Part shown: piece after piece, positions 51,898-61,252 of the stretch
Layout of the letters: every line of letters starts with the position of its first letter
How positions within the stretch are numbered: the stretch's first letter is position 1
NCBI GenBank assembly: GCA_051155755.1
Contig: DAXETY010000002.1
Location: forward strand, 1-64,000
From: DAXETY01 sp051155755
GTDB taxonomy: Bacteria > Desulfobacterota > Desulfobacteria > Desulfobacterales > SG8-13
Reading direction: 5' to 3'
Length of the DNA: 64,000 bases
Translations under genes and position numbers: made by a program
Notes under the pieces: generated by a model
Seen by the model: only the letters and a program-made list of their open reading frames with translations
What the model was told of the DNA's origin: nothing
Databases searched by the model: none

Positions 51898-53424
51898 CTA
51901 TTCCTTGCTTTCACCGGCCTCTGGTGTCGGCGGCTTTTTCTTGCGGCGACGACGGCGGCGCTTTTTCTTGGTCGCATCCACCGATTCTCCCGCCGGAGCG
52001 GCCTCCGCTTCCGGCGGGAAACCGAAGAAAGCCCCGGGATGGGTCTTCTGCCACAAGTCGTGTCGTTCGTCTTTTCCCTGCTGACGGGCCAATCGCTTTT
52101 TCACCCTCCCACGGCCGCGGGCGGCCTTGCCCTTGCGCCCCTTAACCGCCGTTTTCACCGGTCCGCAACGGTCATGGCCGAACCAGTCATCTTCCGGCCA
52201 GACCACCGGAATCTTGTAGCCGAGCATTTCTTCCACGGATTCCAGGTGATAGACATAGTCCTCGCAGGCCAGGGAAATCGCCTTGCCGGTTTTCCCCGCC
52301 CGGGCCGTGCGGCCGATCCGGTGGACGTAATTTTCCGAATCCTGAGGCAGATCGTAGTTGATGACATGGCTGATGTCTTCCACGTGGATGCCCCGGGAGG
52401 CCACGTCGGTTGCCACCAGAATCTTAATTTTTCCGTTCTTGTAACGCTCCATCAGCTGGAAGCGTTTTTTTTGGGGCAAATCGCCGGTGATGCCTTCCGC
52501 CGGCCAGCCGTTTCCTTTGAGCTTCTGCGTCAGCCATTCGACCCCGGCCTTGGTGTTGACAAAAATCAGTATGCGGTTCCAGGTCTCATGTTCGAGTAAG
52601 CCCAGCATCAGCGCAAGCTTCTGGTTTTTGCCGATATGGTACAGTTCCTGGTCAATCCCTTCCACCGTCAGTTCTTCGGGCGTAACGGCGATGAATTCGG
52701 GCAGGTTCATGTACTCATAGGTGAGCTCCAGTTCGCGGTAGGACAGCGTGGCCGAAAACAGCATCGACTGCCGGCGATCATAGGGCGGCAACTTGCGCAA
52801 TATATAGCGCATGTCTTTGGCAAATCCCAGATCCAGCAAACGGTCGGCCTCGTCGATGACCACGATCTTGATCCCGGCGGTCTTGAAAATCCCCTGCTTC
52901 ATATAATCGATAATGCGACCGGGGGTGCAGATAATGACATCGACACCTTCTTTCAGAATCTGGGCCTGTTTCTGGTAATCGATGCCGCCCACGACCTGGG
53001 CGATTTTCAGTCCCGTATAACCGCCGATGATTTCGGCTTCCTCGTGAATCTGAAATGCCAGCTCCCGGGTGGGGGCCACGATCAGGGCCGCAGGCAGACC
53101 GGGCTTCTCGGAGAGATGCTCGGCCAAACGGGTGAAGACCGTCACCAGAAACGCCCCGGTCTTTCCGGTGCCGGTCTGTGCCTGTCCGGCAACATCTCGA
53201 TGCTTCAGGGAAACCGGCAAGGTCTGGGCCTGAATCGGCGTGCAATAGACAAAACCGGCGTCCTGGAGCCCGCGCATCACTTCCGCCGACAAATTGAATT
53301 CGGTGAACGGTATTCGCGTCAGGAATTTCGGTTTGCCGGCCCGGGGCGCCGCCGGCTGCAGGTCGGGTTCTTCCAAAGCGGTTTCCGGCTGGTCCTGGTT
53401 CGTTTCCATATGATTTTTTTCCAT
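51898..53424 (-). CDS. DEAD-box RNA helicase
   Basis: A 508-residue DEAD-box helicase. Motifs: AQTGTGKTGAF (I), PTRELAFQ (Ia), DEADRLLD (II), SATLS (III), and the second RecA domain with HRIGRTARAGKTG (VI). It looks closest to the RhlB/RhlE group. The C-terminus is Arg/Lys-rich (KKKRRRRRRKKK) and probably binds RNA. The start may be ATG 53424 or 53409. Confidence 0.9.
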   Translation of the reverse strand: MEKNHMETNQDQPETALEEPDLQPAAPRAGKPKFLTRIPFTEFNLSAEVMRGLQDAGFVYCTPIQAQTLPVSLKHRDVAGQAQTGTGKTGAFLVTVFTRLAEHLSEKPGLPAALIVAPTRELAFQIHEEAEIIGGYTGLKIAQVVGGIDYQKQAQILKEGVDVIICTPGRIIDYMKQGIFKTAGIKIVVIDEADRLLDLGFAKDMRYILRKLPPYDRRQSMLFSATLSYRELELTYEYMNLPEFIAVTPEELTVEGIDQELYHIGKNQKLALMLGLLEHETWNRILIFVNTKAGVEWLTQKLKGNGWPAEGITGDLPQKKRFQLMERYKNGKIKILVATDVASRGIHVEDISHVINYDLPQDSENYVHRIGRTARAGKTGKAISLACEDYVYHLESVEEMLGYKIPVVWPEDDWFGHDRCGPVKTAVKGRKGKAARGRGRVKKRLARQQGKDERHDLWQKTHPGAFFGFPPEAEAAPAGESVDATKKKRRRRRRKKKPPTPEAGESKE

Positions 53425-53739
53425 ATGCGATTATTTCTATCGGTTTTCGGAAGATATTGCAAGCCGCAACCGCTGCGCCTGTCCGTTGTCGGGACCCGCA
53501 GCCGCGGTTGGCCGACAGGCTGTCGCCGGCACGGGAACCGTTTCACTCGGCACACTGACGATTTTGTTGCTAAATTAAGAATAATTTCGGTGATGATCAA
53601 GGAATTGCACGAACAGGGGACTTGCGCAAATCTTGATCCGCCCGCACCTTTGTGTTACCTAATGCCATCTACGTGTCACAGATGGCCATTCACGGAATCG
53701 AGTGGGCCCAAAACCGGAATACATCGATGGAGAACCCCG

Positions 53740-54303
53740 ATGGAAACACCCCGCTTCGAGTCACAACGCTTCCTGGCAGACCGGGATGACAGCGTGCTGA
53801 TGGTGATCGATGTCCAAAGCAAGCTGACGCCGGTGATTTCCGAGTTTCCGAAACTGACCGCCAATCTGGTGAAACTGATCCGGACGGCCCGAATTCTCGA
53901 CATTCCCGTTCTGGTCACCGAACAGCAGAATCTGGGGGCCACTGCCGATGAAATCCGCGCCGACCTGGAACCGTTTCAGCCGATTTCCAAAATTTCGTTC
54001 AGTTGCCTGGGGTCCACGGAAGTTTCCGACACACTGGAGGATCTCGGCCGCAGCACCTTGTTGCTCAGCGGAATCGAAGCTCACGTGTGCGTGTTTCAAA
54101 CCGCCATCGAAGCTGCCCGCCGTTTCCGCGTGCAGGTGGTGGCCGACGCGGTTTCCGCAAGAGACCCCCGGAACCTGGACATCGCCATCCATCGCCTGCG
54201 GGCGGCCGATATCGCCGTCACTTCCACGGAAATGCTCATGTACGAATGGCTCCGAAGAGCTGGCACCGACCAATTCCGAGCGACCCTGCCGCTGCTGAAA
54301 TAG
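53740..54303 (+). CDS. isochorismatase-family cysteine hydrolase
   Basis: A 187-residue cysteine hydrolase of the nicotinamidase/isochorismatase fold. Asp in MVIDVQSKLTP, Lys in PISKISFSC and the nucleophile Cys in SGIEAHVCVFQTA form the catalytic set. It is most like YcaC-type hydrolases. Placed just before moeA in the same orientation; the substrate is unknown. ATG 53740 follows GGAGAAC. Confidence 0.88.
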   Translation: METPRFESQRFLADRDDSVLMVIDVQSKLTPVISEFPKLTANLVKLIRTARILDIPVLVTEQQNLGATADEIRADLEPFQPISKISFSCLGSTEVSDTLEDLGRSTLLLSGIEAHVCVFQTAIEAARRFRVQVVADAVSARDPRNLDIAIHRLRAADIAVTSTEMLMYEWLRRAGTDQFRATLPLLK

Positions 54304-54309
54304 GACCCC

Positions 54310-55539
54310 ATGAAAGAATTTTTTGAAGTCCAATCGTTGTCGGACGTTCTGCGCCTGAAAAGCCTTTTCCCGAGCGTATCCGCCGAAAGCGTTTCTCTGG
54401 AAAACGCCGTCGGCCGGGTACTGGCCGAAGAGATCACCGCCGCAGCCGACCTGCCGGACTTTTGCCGGGCGACCATGGACGGCTATGGCGTGCGGGCGGC
54501 TTCGACCTTCGGTGCCTCGGACGCCAACCCGGCCTACCTGGACGTGGTGGGTTCGGTGGCCATGGGGGAGGTGCCCGCATTTTCGATCGGCCCCGGCCAA
54601 GCCTGCCGCATCGCCACCGGCGGCATGCTGCCGGAGGGTGCCGACAGCGTCGTTATGATCGAGCACACCGACTCGCTGGACACAGCCACCATCGAAGTCT
54701 ATCGAAGCGTCGCCCCCGGCCAGCACGTGCTGCTGGTGGGAGAGGATTACGCCCGCGGCCAAGTAATGCTGAATGCCGGACTGCCTATCCGGCCCCAGGA
54801 ATCCGGCCTGCTGGCGGCCTTCGGTCATCGTCGCGTGAAAGTGTTTCGCCGACCGGTGATCGGCATCCTGTCCACCGGCGACGAAATTGTGGCCATCGAC
54901 GCCCAGCCGGGACTCGGCCAAATCCGGGACATGAACAGCTACACCCTTTCGGGTCAATTGCAGCAACTCGGTGCGGTGCCCGTGCGTTACGGCATCGTGG
55001 CAGACGACCCCGATGCGCTGTTTGCCGCCTGTCGCAGCGCCCTGGAGCAAAGCGACATGGTGTTGCTGTCCGGCGGCAGCTCGGTGGGCATTCGGGATTA
55101 CACCGTCGAAATCCTCTCGAAACTGGAAAACGCCCATATCCTGGTTCACGGTATCGCCATCAGTCCGGGCAAACCCACCATTTTAGCCCGCACCGGCAGT
55201 CAGGCCGTATGGGGACTGCCGGGTAACGTGGTTTCCGCCATGGTGGTCTTCCGGGTCGTGGTCGCTCCGTTTGTGGCGGCCATCCAGGGACAGGCCGCAG
55301 CGTATCCGAACCGGGTCAACATCCCGGCCGTTCTGAGCCGTAACATCGCCTCGGCCCAGGGGCGCAGTGATTTTGTGCGCGTGCGCCTGCAGCGCGAAGA
55401 CGATGGGTACCTGGCCCAGCCGATTCTGGGAAAATCCGGTCTGATTCATACCATGGTTTCCGCCGACGGCCTGGTGGAGGTCGACGCCGATACCGAAGGT
55501 CTGGATGCCGGAACCGCCGTGGAGGTCGTTCCTTTTTAG
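54310..55539 (+). CDS. moeA: molybdopterin molybdenumtransferase
   Basis: A 409-residue MoeA. RATMDGYGVRA, GGMLPEGADSVVMIEHTD, GILSTGDEIV and LSGGSSVGIRDYT are family motifs. It inserts molybdate (or tungstate) into adenylated molybdopterin. The paralogue downstream suggests specialisation, perhaps one copy for Mo and one for W. Confidence 0.93.
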   Translation: MKEFFEVQSLSDVLRLKSLFPSVSAESVSLENAVGRVLAEEITAAADLPDFCRATMDGYGVRAASTFGASDANPAYLDVVGSVAMGEVPAFSIGPGQACRIATGGMLPEGADSVVMIEHTDSLDTATIEVYRSVAPGQHVLLVGEDYARGQVMLNAGLPIRPQESGLLAAFGHRRVKVFRRPVIGILSTGDEIVAIDAQPGLGQIRDMNSYTLSGQLQQLGAVPVRYGIVADDPDALFAACRSALEQSDMVLLSGGSSVGIRDYTVEILSKLENAHILVHGIAISPGKPTILARTGSQAVWGLPGNVVSAMVVFRVVVAPFVAAIQGQAAAYPNRVNIPAVLSRNIASAQGRSDFVRVRLQREDDGYLAQPILGKSGLIHTMVSADGLVEVDADTEGLDAGTAVEVVPF

Positions 55540-55619
55540 AAAACGCTTTGAATGATCCCTTCCGGCCATGCTCGACTCCGCTCGGTCGGCATCGCCGGGA
55601 ACCCGATAAGGAAAACGTA

Positions 55620-57557
55620 ATGCAGACCCAACGAAACATTTACCTGAAAATGAAATCTCTGCAAGAAGCCCGCAAGATCCTGCAGGAGACTTTTGCCGCG
55701 CCGCCGCTGCCCGGGGAAACCGTGCCGGTCTCGGAATCCGTGGGACGGGTGTTGGCCGAACCGGTGTTCGCCAGGCTTTCTTCACCGCACTTCCATGCCG
55801 CCGCCATGGACGGCATCGCCGTGAAAGCCGATCAAACCTTCGGGGCCACGGAGACCCGACCCCGGGAATTGATATTGGGAACCAATGCCTTCTTCGTGAA
55901 CACCGGCCATGTAATGCCGCCGGGAACCGATGCGGTAATCATGATCGAACGGGTCCAGGAGCTGGCCGAAGGCCGGGTTCGCATCGAGGCACCGGCATTT
56001 CCCTGGCAATACGTCCGTAAGATGGGCGAAGATATTGTGGCCACCGAGCTGCTGTTTCCCCAGAATCACGAGGTGACCCCCTACTGCATCGGGGCGCTGA
56101 TCTCCGGCGGCATCTTCGAGGTTGCAGTGCGTCGCAAGCCCAGAATCCTGATCATCCCCACCGGATCCGAACTGGTGGACTGGCACAGGGATAAGCCGTC
56201 GGTCCTCGAACCGGGGCAGGTGCTGGAAAGCAACTCCTATGTACTGGGCAGCCTGGTGAACCGATATGGGGGTTGCTGGGAAAAACACGACAAGATTTCC
56301 GACGACCTGGAGGCGATTACCGCTGCCACCGCCGACGGCCTCGGCGCTGATTTCGATGCCGTGCTGATCATCGGCGGATCATCGGCCGGCTCGGAAGACT
56401 ACGGCCGGCGTGTCGTCGAGCGACTGGGCGAAATCCTGGTCCACGGGGTTACCATGATGCCGGGCAAACCGGTCATTCTCGGCCGGGTGCAATCCAAGCC
56501 GGTATTCGGCATGCCCGGCTATCCGGTGTCCGCAATTATCGCTTTCGAACAGCTGGTCAGACCCTGGATGCGCGGACGCATCGGTCTGCCGGACATCACA
56601 CCGCAGACGGCGGAAGTGCAGCCGACGCGCAAAATTGCCTCCAAGCTGGGCATCGAAGAATTCGTGCGCGTCAAGCTCGGTGAAGTCTCCGGCCGGATCG
56701 TGGCCACTGCGCTGCCGCGCGGAGCCGGAACCATTACCTCGATCACCGAAGCCGACGGCATCATCCGGATTCCCAAATCACTGGAGGGACTGCCCGAACA
56801 GCAGCCGGTTCGCGCCGAGCTGCTGCGCCCGCTGGCAACCATCACCGACACCATCGTGGTGGTCGGCAGCCACGACAACACCCTGGATGTTCTGTCCGAC
56901 CAACTGCGCGCCGGCGGCCGCGGCATCAGCCTTTCATCGAGCCACGTGGGCAGCATGGGTGGATTGATGGCGGTCAAAAAAGGCCTGTGCCATCTGGCCG
57001 GCACCCATCTGCTGGACACCGAAGACGGCAGCTACAATATCAGCTACCTGCGCCGCTATCTCCCGGAACTTTACAACGAAGGTCAACTCCGGCTGGTCCA
57101 CCTGGTCGACCGGCAGCAGGGGCTGATCCTGCCGGCGGGCAACCCCAAGGGCATCCGGGGGATCGAAGATCTCTCTCGCGAGGACGTCACCCTGATCAAC
57201 CGCCAGAGTGGATCCGGGACCCGCATCCTGCTCGATTACCGTCTGAAATCACGATCCATAGATCCGGCCGACATTCGCGGCTATGAAAACGAGGAGTTCA
57301 CTCACATGGCCGTGGCCGTGGCCGTGCTCAGCGGAGCCGCGGACGTCGGGCTGGGCATTTATGCCGCTGCCCGGGCCCTGGGCCTGGATTTCATTCCGGT
57401 GGTCACCGAACAATACGACCTGCTGATGCGCGCGGATTTTTTCGAAAGCCGTCGCGGCCGCATTCTGTTGGAAGCCATCGGCAGCGCGGAATTCCAGAGG
57501 CGGGTGGCGGCGCTGGGCGGCTACCATACCGAAGGTATGGGCAAGGTCCTGCTCTGA
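55620..57557 (+). CDS. MoeA-PBP fusion molybdopterin protein
   Basis: A 645-residue fusion. The first 400 residues are a MoeA with AAMDGIAVKAD, GHVMPPGTDAVIMIERV and GSSAGSEDYG. The last 220 residues (about 425-645) form a periplasmic-binding-protein-like domain (SSSHVGSMGGLMAVKKGLCHLAGTH, NRQSGSGTRILLDYRL) as in ModE/PBP_like fusions that sense an oxyanion. The N-terminal frame extends upstream, but ATG 55620 begins the domain. It follows moeA by 80 bases. Confidence 0.92.
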   Translation: MQTQRNIYLKMKSLQEARKILQETFAAPPLPGETVPVSESVGRVLAEPVFARLSSPHFHAAAMDGIAVKADQTFGATETRPRELILGTNAFFVNTGHVMPPGTDAVIMIERVQELAEGRVRIEAPAFPWQYVRKMGEDIVATELLFPQNHEVTPYCIGALISGGIFEVAVRRKPRILIIPTGSELVDWHRDKPSVLEPGQVLESNSYVLGSLVNRYGGCWEKHDKISDDLEAITAATADGLGADFDAVLIIGGSSAGSEDYGRRVVERLGEILVHGVTMMPGKPVILGRVQSKPVFGMPGYPVSAIIAFEQLVRPWMRGRIGLPDITPQTAEVQPTRKIASKLGIEEFVRVKLGEVSGRIVATALPRGAGTITSITEADGIIRIPKSLEGLPEQQPVRAELLRPLATITDTIVVVGSHDNTLDVLSDQLRAGGRGISLSSSHVGSMGGLMAVKKGLCHLAGTHLLDTEDGSYNISYLRRYLPELYNEGQLRLVHLVDRQQGLILPAGNPKGIRGIEDLSREDVTLINRQSGSGTRILLDYRLKSRSIDPADIRGYENEEFTHMAVAVAVLSGAADVGLGIYAAARALGLDFIPVVTEQYDLLMRADFFESRRGRILLEAIGSAEFQRRVAALGGYHTEGMGKVLL

Positions 57558-57655
57558 ACCCGACGATGCGCAGCGATTGAAAAAACGCCCCAACGGTGCC
57601 ATAATTCATTTTTCGAACGTAACCTGCCAAAAAGTTTTGCGCGGAGAACACCGGA

Positions 57656-58486
57656 TTGAGCACGTGGCAAGCGGTTCTGCTGGGTATCGTTCAGGGGCTG
57701 ACGGAATTTCTGCCGATCAGCAGTTCCGGGCACCTGGTCCTGTTTCAAAATCTGCTCGGATTTCGAGAGCCGGAGCTGTTGTTGGACATCTGCCTGCACC
57801 TGGGAACGCTGGCAGCGGTCCTGATCGTCTTTCAACGCGACATCCGGGATATCCTGGCCACCCTGATTCGCCTGCCGGTCCTGGCGGGACCGGCAGGCGG
57901 ATTCAAAGCGTTGCTGCGGCAGGACCCGCATGTACGCATCTGTTTTCTCATCGGGGTCGGCTCGCTTCCGACGGCCGTGCTGGGGCTTTTGTTCCATCGT
58001 CTTGCCGACCGCATATTTGCCAACGTCACCCTGGTGGGTGCCATGCTGCTGGTCACCGGCTCCCTGCTTTGGTTCACCCGCCGGGCAAGGCCGGCGGCCC
58101 GTCCGCTGCAGCACATGCGGTCCCGGGACGCCGCTTGGATCGGCCTGGCCCAAGGACTGGCCATCCTTCCGGGAATCTCTCGATCGGGCGCGACCATTTC
58201 CACAGCCCTTTACCTGGGAATCGATCGCAGACTGGCCGGACGTTTTTCTTTTTTGTTGTCGATTCCGGCCATCGTCGGCGCACTGCTTCTGGAAATCAAA
58301 TCCGCCGACCTGCACGCTTCGGCTACCGCCACAGCCATCGTGTTGGGGACCGTTGCGGCAGGGATCTCTGGATATTTCGCGCTGGTTGTGCTGCTGCGTC
58401 TGGTGGAGAAGGGCAAGATTCAATATTTTGCGCCTTACTGCTGGCTGCTGGGTTGCGCGGCCTTGATCTGGCAGGCCGTCTCCTGA
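57656..58486 (+). CDS. uppP: undecaprenyl-diphosphatase
   Basis: A 276-residue membrane protein with the BacA/UppP motifs GLTEFLPISSSGHL and PGISRSGATIS and eight or so hydrophobic helices. It recycles the undecaprenyl carrier for peptidoglycan and O-antigen synthesis. The start is TTG with GGAG eight bases upstream. Confidence 0.94.
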   Translation: MSTWQAVLLGIVQGLTEFLPISSSGHLVLFQNLLGFREPELLLDICLHLGTLAAVLIVFQRDIRDILATLIRLPVLAGPAGGFKALLRQDPHVRICFLIGVGSLPTAVLGLLFHRLADRIFANVTLVGAMLLVTGSLLWFTRRARPAARPLQHMRSRDAAWIGLAQGLAILPGISRSGATISTALYLGIDRRLAGRFSFLLSIPAIVGALLLEIKSADLHASATATAIVLGTVAAGISGYFALVVLLRLVEKGKIQYFAPYCWLLGCAALIWQAVS

Positions 58487-58553
58487 ATCGACCGGGCACG
58501 ACGGACCGAATCCAAAGCGAGCGCTTTCTGCCGCCGCCAAACCTGAGGCACCT

Positions 58554-59696
58554 TCAGCGGCGCCACGTCAATCCTGCCAGGCGACGGAGCACCACCGGCG
58601 GCATGAACTCCGCCCGGTAAGTCGTTGTCCCGGCAACCACCGCCAAATACCGCCGGAGCAGGTAATGCCGGCGCAGATCCAGAATCCGGTGACTGAGCCC
58701 CGGCAGGTGATACAGGAAAGCGCCCATCCAGCGGGCACAGGCGTTGTCGGCGCCGAAGCGGGATTGCACCCCGGCTTCATAGGCCGACAAAGCGCTGCGA
58801 TTCGAAAAACAATCGCCGATGGTCTCGGCCGCCAAACGTGCCTGGCAGACGGCCGCATAAATGCCTTCTCCGGTGATCGGGTCACACAGTCCGGCGGCAT
58901 CCCCCACCAGAATGCCCCGTTCTTTGGAAAGGTGAAATCTCAGGCCGGGGGTGCAGGGAATCCGATGCGCGCGCAAAGCCAACACGTCGGCATCCTGAAA
59001 ACCCTTATGTTGTAAATATTCGTAAAAACGGGATTTCATGGACCCGGGCCGGGAACCGCGAGACATAACGCCGACCGACAGCTCCGTTTTCTTTGGAAAT
59101 ACCCAGCCGTAGCCCATCCATTTGCGCTGAAAGTCGAAGTCGATCCGACTGCGAAACGCGGCCATTGCGCCCGGGCCGGATGGCCGTACCGTGGCCGCCA
59201 GGGCGACCATTGCCGCCAGCGGTCCGCGGCAGCCCAGTGCCTTTCGCACCCGGCTTTGCGTGCCGTCCGCACCGACGATCACCTGCGCTCGAAAAGTACC
59301 TTGAGATGTCTGGATGACCAGATTGCCGAAAGACCCGGTCAGGCCCCGAAACACGGTGTTGTCCTGAAACCGGGCGCCGGCCCGCAGGGCCTTTTCCAGC
59401 AAGAAGGCATCGAACCGCTCCCTGCGAACCAGAACGACCGGCGGCGGCGAAAAACGCCGCTTCATCAGCAGTCGCTCACCAATGCTCAGCTGAATCGTGT
59501 GGCCGACGTCTTCGATGACCTCGGAAAGGTCAAAGGGGATTTCCTGAAGGGCTCGACGCGTGAGCCCGCCGCCGCAGAGTTTGTGCCGTGGAAACTTCCG
59601 TTTTTCAATGATTTGGACCTGCAGTCCGAGCGCGGCCAGGTAAAAGGCCGTCATGGCACCAGCCGGACCGGCGCCGACTACCGTAACGTCCGTCAT
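58554..59696 (-). CDS. geranylgeranyl reductase family FAD-dependent protein
   Basis: A 380-residue flavoprotein. VVGAGPAGAMTAFYLA is the FAD-binding GxGxxG motif, GADGTQSRVRK the second, and GILVGDAAGLCDPITGEGIY the third. This family reduces prenyl groups on lipids or quinones. ATG at 59696 overlaps the stop of the upstream gene (ATGA), which suggests coupling. Confidence 0.88.
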   Translation of the reverse strand: MTDVTVVGAGPAGAMTAFYLAALGLQVQIIEKRKFPRHKLCGGGLTRRALQEIPFDLSEVIEDVGHTIQLSIGERLLMKRRFSPPPVVLVRRERFDAFLLEKALRAGARFQDNTVFRGLTGSFGNLVIQTSQGTFRAQVIVGADGTQSRVRKALGCRGPLAAMVALAATVRPSGPGAMAAFRSRIDFDFQRKWMGYGWVFPKKTELSVGVMSRGSRPGSMKSRFYEYLQHKGFQDADVLALRAHRIPCTPGLRFHLSKERGILVGDAAGLCDPITGEGIYAAVCQARLAAETIGDCFSNRSALSAYEAGVQSRFGADNACARWMGAFLYHLPGLSHRILDLRRHYLLRRYLAVVAGTTTYRAEFMPPVVLRRLAGLTWRR

Positions 59697-60049
59697 CTTG
59701 GCTGCGCGCGGCATGCAAGCTCCGATTGGGATGCGAACCTGTCCGTTAAACGGACGCCGCCGGTTTCAATCCGTTCAAAAACTCTGGCCAGTTCCCTCTC
59801 GTTCAGTTCGGCGATTTCCAGGGGGGCGGCCAGAAACCGGCCGGCCGGCATGAATTTGGACATCAGGTTGACAAAAGCACTGTAATCCGGAAATTCTGTC
59901 TTTGCATAGCGCTGCAGCATCCGACAACGATCCCGGGAGAACTGGAAAAAGATGTATTCGGTTGCCACTTCCAGAAAACCTCGGTATCCGCACCGGTAGC
60001 GATTCAGCGCAATGATTCCGGTTTTGGATGTTGCGGTTGCTGTCTGCAT
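59693..60049 (-). CDS. small conserved-looking protein, unknown
   Basis: A 118-residue protein, no recognised domain. ATG follows GGGAGG by ten bases. It is helical, with aromatic-rich segments (YRCGYRGFLEVATEYIFFQFSRD, FVNLMSKFMPAG). It overlaps the reductase start by four bases, so it probably shares its pathway. Confidence 0.55.
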   Translation of the reverse strand: MQTATATSKTGIIALNRYRCGYRGFLEVATEYIFFQFSRDRCRMLQRYAKTEFPDYSAFVNLMSKFMPAGRFLAAPLEIAELNERELARVFERIETGGVRLTDRFASQSELACRAQPR

Positions 60050-60324
60050 ATGGAATCATCCTCCCGTCATCCAATGCAATCGTGGCGATCGATTCCCCGG
60101 ATGGGGAGCCTAAGTATTATTACGTATATTTAATGCGTAGTGCCACGGATTTTCAGATCGTCGATTTTCTGTTAGGAACATCACCTCGGTTATTGGCAAT
60201 CCGGCGAAACGGTATTATCTGTTTTTGAGTGCTTTTTGCGTATCCGGAAAAAACAACCTTATGCTACCTATGTAATCAAACACCTCGATTCATGCAACAG
60301 CCAGACGCCATCGAAGGAGCCGCC

Positions 60325-60747
60325 ATGGCGAGCAGAGCCAAGGAGCAACGGCACTGCCGTAGATTCGAACACGAAACCCCGATTATCATTCAAACCCGGA
60401 ACAATGGCTGCCACAACGGACGCATGTTCAACTTTTGCAAGGACGGAATGTACATCGAAACGGACGTGGAGTGCTGCCCGGGCCAGGAGGTGGCCATCGT
60501 GGTCGAAGATCCGCCTTACGGCCGCGGCCCCTTTCTTCACCAGGCCCAAATTAGATGGTCCCGGGAACTGCCCGAAGCAGTTGAATTCTATCGATTTGGA
60601 TGCGGCGCACAGTGGGATGTAACGATCGATTACTCCCTCAACCGCTCCAAGTTGCCCTTTCGGCGCCGCTCCGGACACGATCGACGTTCCGGCAAGGACC
60701 GCCGCTCGGGATTGAACTGCCGGCGAAACGACCCGTTCACCGACTAA
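60325..60747 (+). CDS. PilZ-domain protein with DRR-repeat tail
   Basis: A 140-residue protein. RRFEHETPIIIQ is the PilZ arginine motif and FNFCKDGMYIE the D/N-x-S-x-x-G region with Cys for Ser. The C-terminus has a repeated R-R-S-G-x-D-R-R pattern (RRRSGHDRRSGKDRRSG), shared with the small protein at 6085. Start set by GAAGGAG. Likely c-di-GMP effector; the motif deviation leaves binding uncertain. Confidence 0.75.
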   Translation: MASRAKEQRHCRRFEHETPIIIQTRNNGCHNGRMFNFCKDGMYIETDVECCPGQEVAIVVEDPPYGRGPFLHQAQIRWSRELPEAVEFYRFGCGAQWDVTIDYSLNRSKLPFRRRSGHDRRSGKDRRSGLNCRRNDPFTD

Positions 60748-60783
60748 AGCCGGACGCGACCCATTTCCGGCCCCGAAAAATCC

Positions 60784-60812
60784 TTGACATGCCACGCAGT
60801 GGTATATATAAA
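60784..60812 (+). promoter_or_regulatory. consensus promoter with operator-like palindrome
   Basis: TTGACA (60784-60789), 17-base spacer, TATAAA (60807-60812). The spacer contains ATGCCAC-GCA-GTGGTAT (60789-60805). A 27-base block (CCTTGACAT to TATATA) is identical at 25 positions to the one upstream of the small gene at 976. Confidence 0.75.
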
Positions 60813-60818
60813 AAATAC

Positions 60819-60895
60819 GGTTAGACCATTGTGCCTAACTCAACCTCCTTTCATTGATGGACGGGCCGCTATACCCCGGCGGCCCGTCTTTTTTT
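60819..60895 (+). ncRNA. candidate small regulatory RNA
   Basis: About 77 bases. A first hairpin pairs GTTAG (60820-60824) with CTAAC (60835-60839). Then comes a single-stranded linker with CCTCCTTTC (60844-60852), complementary to a Shine-Dalgarno sequence. Then a perfect 9-bp terminator stem, ACGGGCCGC (60861-60869) with GCGGCCCGT (60879-60887), and seven T (60889-60895). No ORF fits. The design is that of a trans-acting sRNA that blocks ribosome binding. Confidence 0.6.
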
Positions 60896-61009
60896 GGCTT
60901 CGGTGGATCTTCCGTGATCCGGGCCCTGCCGTTATACTGGAAAAATGGGAGACGCGGAAGCGTTGGCGGGGGAATCCAATCGGCAAACAAACCCTTGCCG
61001 GAGTGACGA

Positions 61010-61252
61010 TCAGGCGGAACTGGCGGGAGAATGGGGCACATCGGTGCGGTTTTTATACGAATCGTCCTCTCGGTACATTTTTTGGAAAAACCGCGCCGGC
61101 CGGAGTTTGCGAATCAGGTGTTTCGGTTTCCGTTTGGTGGAAGGACGGCGTTCGGTCCAGAGCCAGATTCTTTCAATCAGCAAAATGCCGACGACCACGG
61201 CCAGTACGGACGTCATCATCAACATTCCAAAAATTGCGGGATTTACGGTCAT
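61010..61252 (-). CDS. small membrane protein, unknown
   Basis: An 80-residue protein with one hydrophobic helix (about 8-26, MLMMTSVLAVVVGILLIERIW) followed by a basic, proline-containing tail (TERRPSTKRKPK). ATG 61252 has GGGGTGAAT upstream. A possible single-pass inner-membrane protein; no family recognised. Confidence 0.45.
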   Translation of the reverse strand: MTVNPAIFGMLMMTSVLAVVVGILLIERIWLWTERRPSTKRKPKHLIRKLRPARFFQKMYREDDSYKNRTDVPHSPASSA

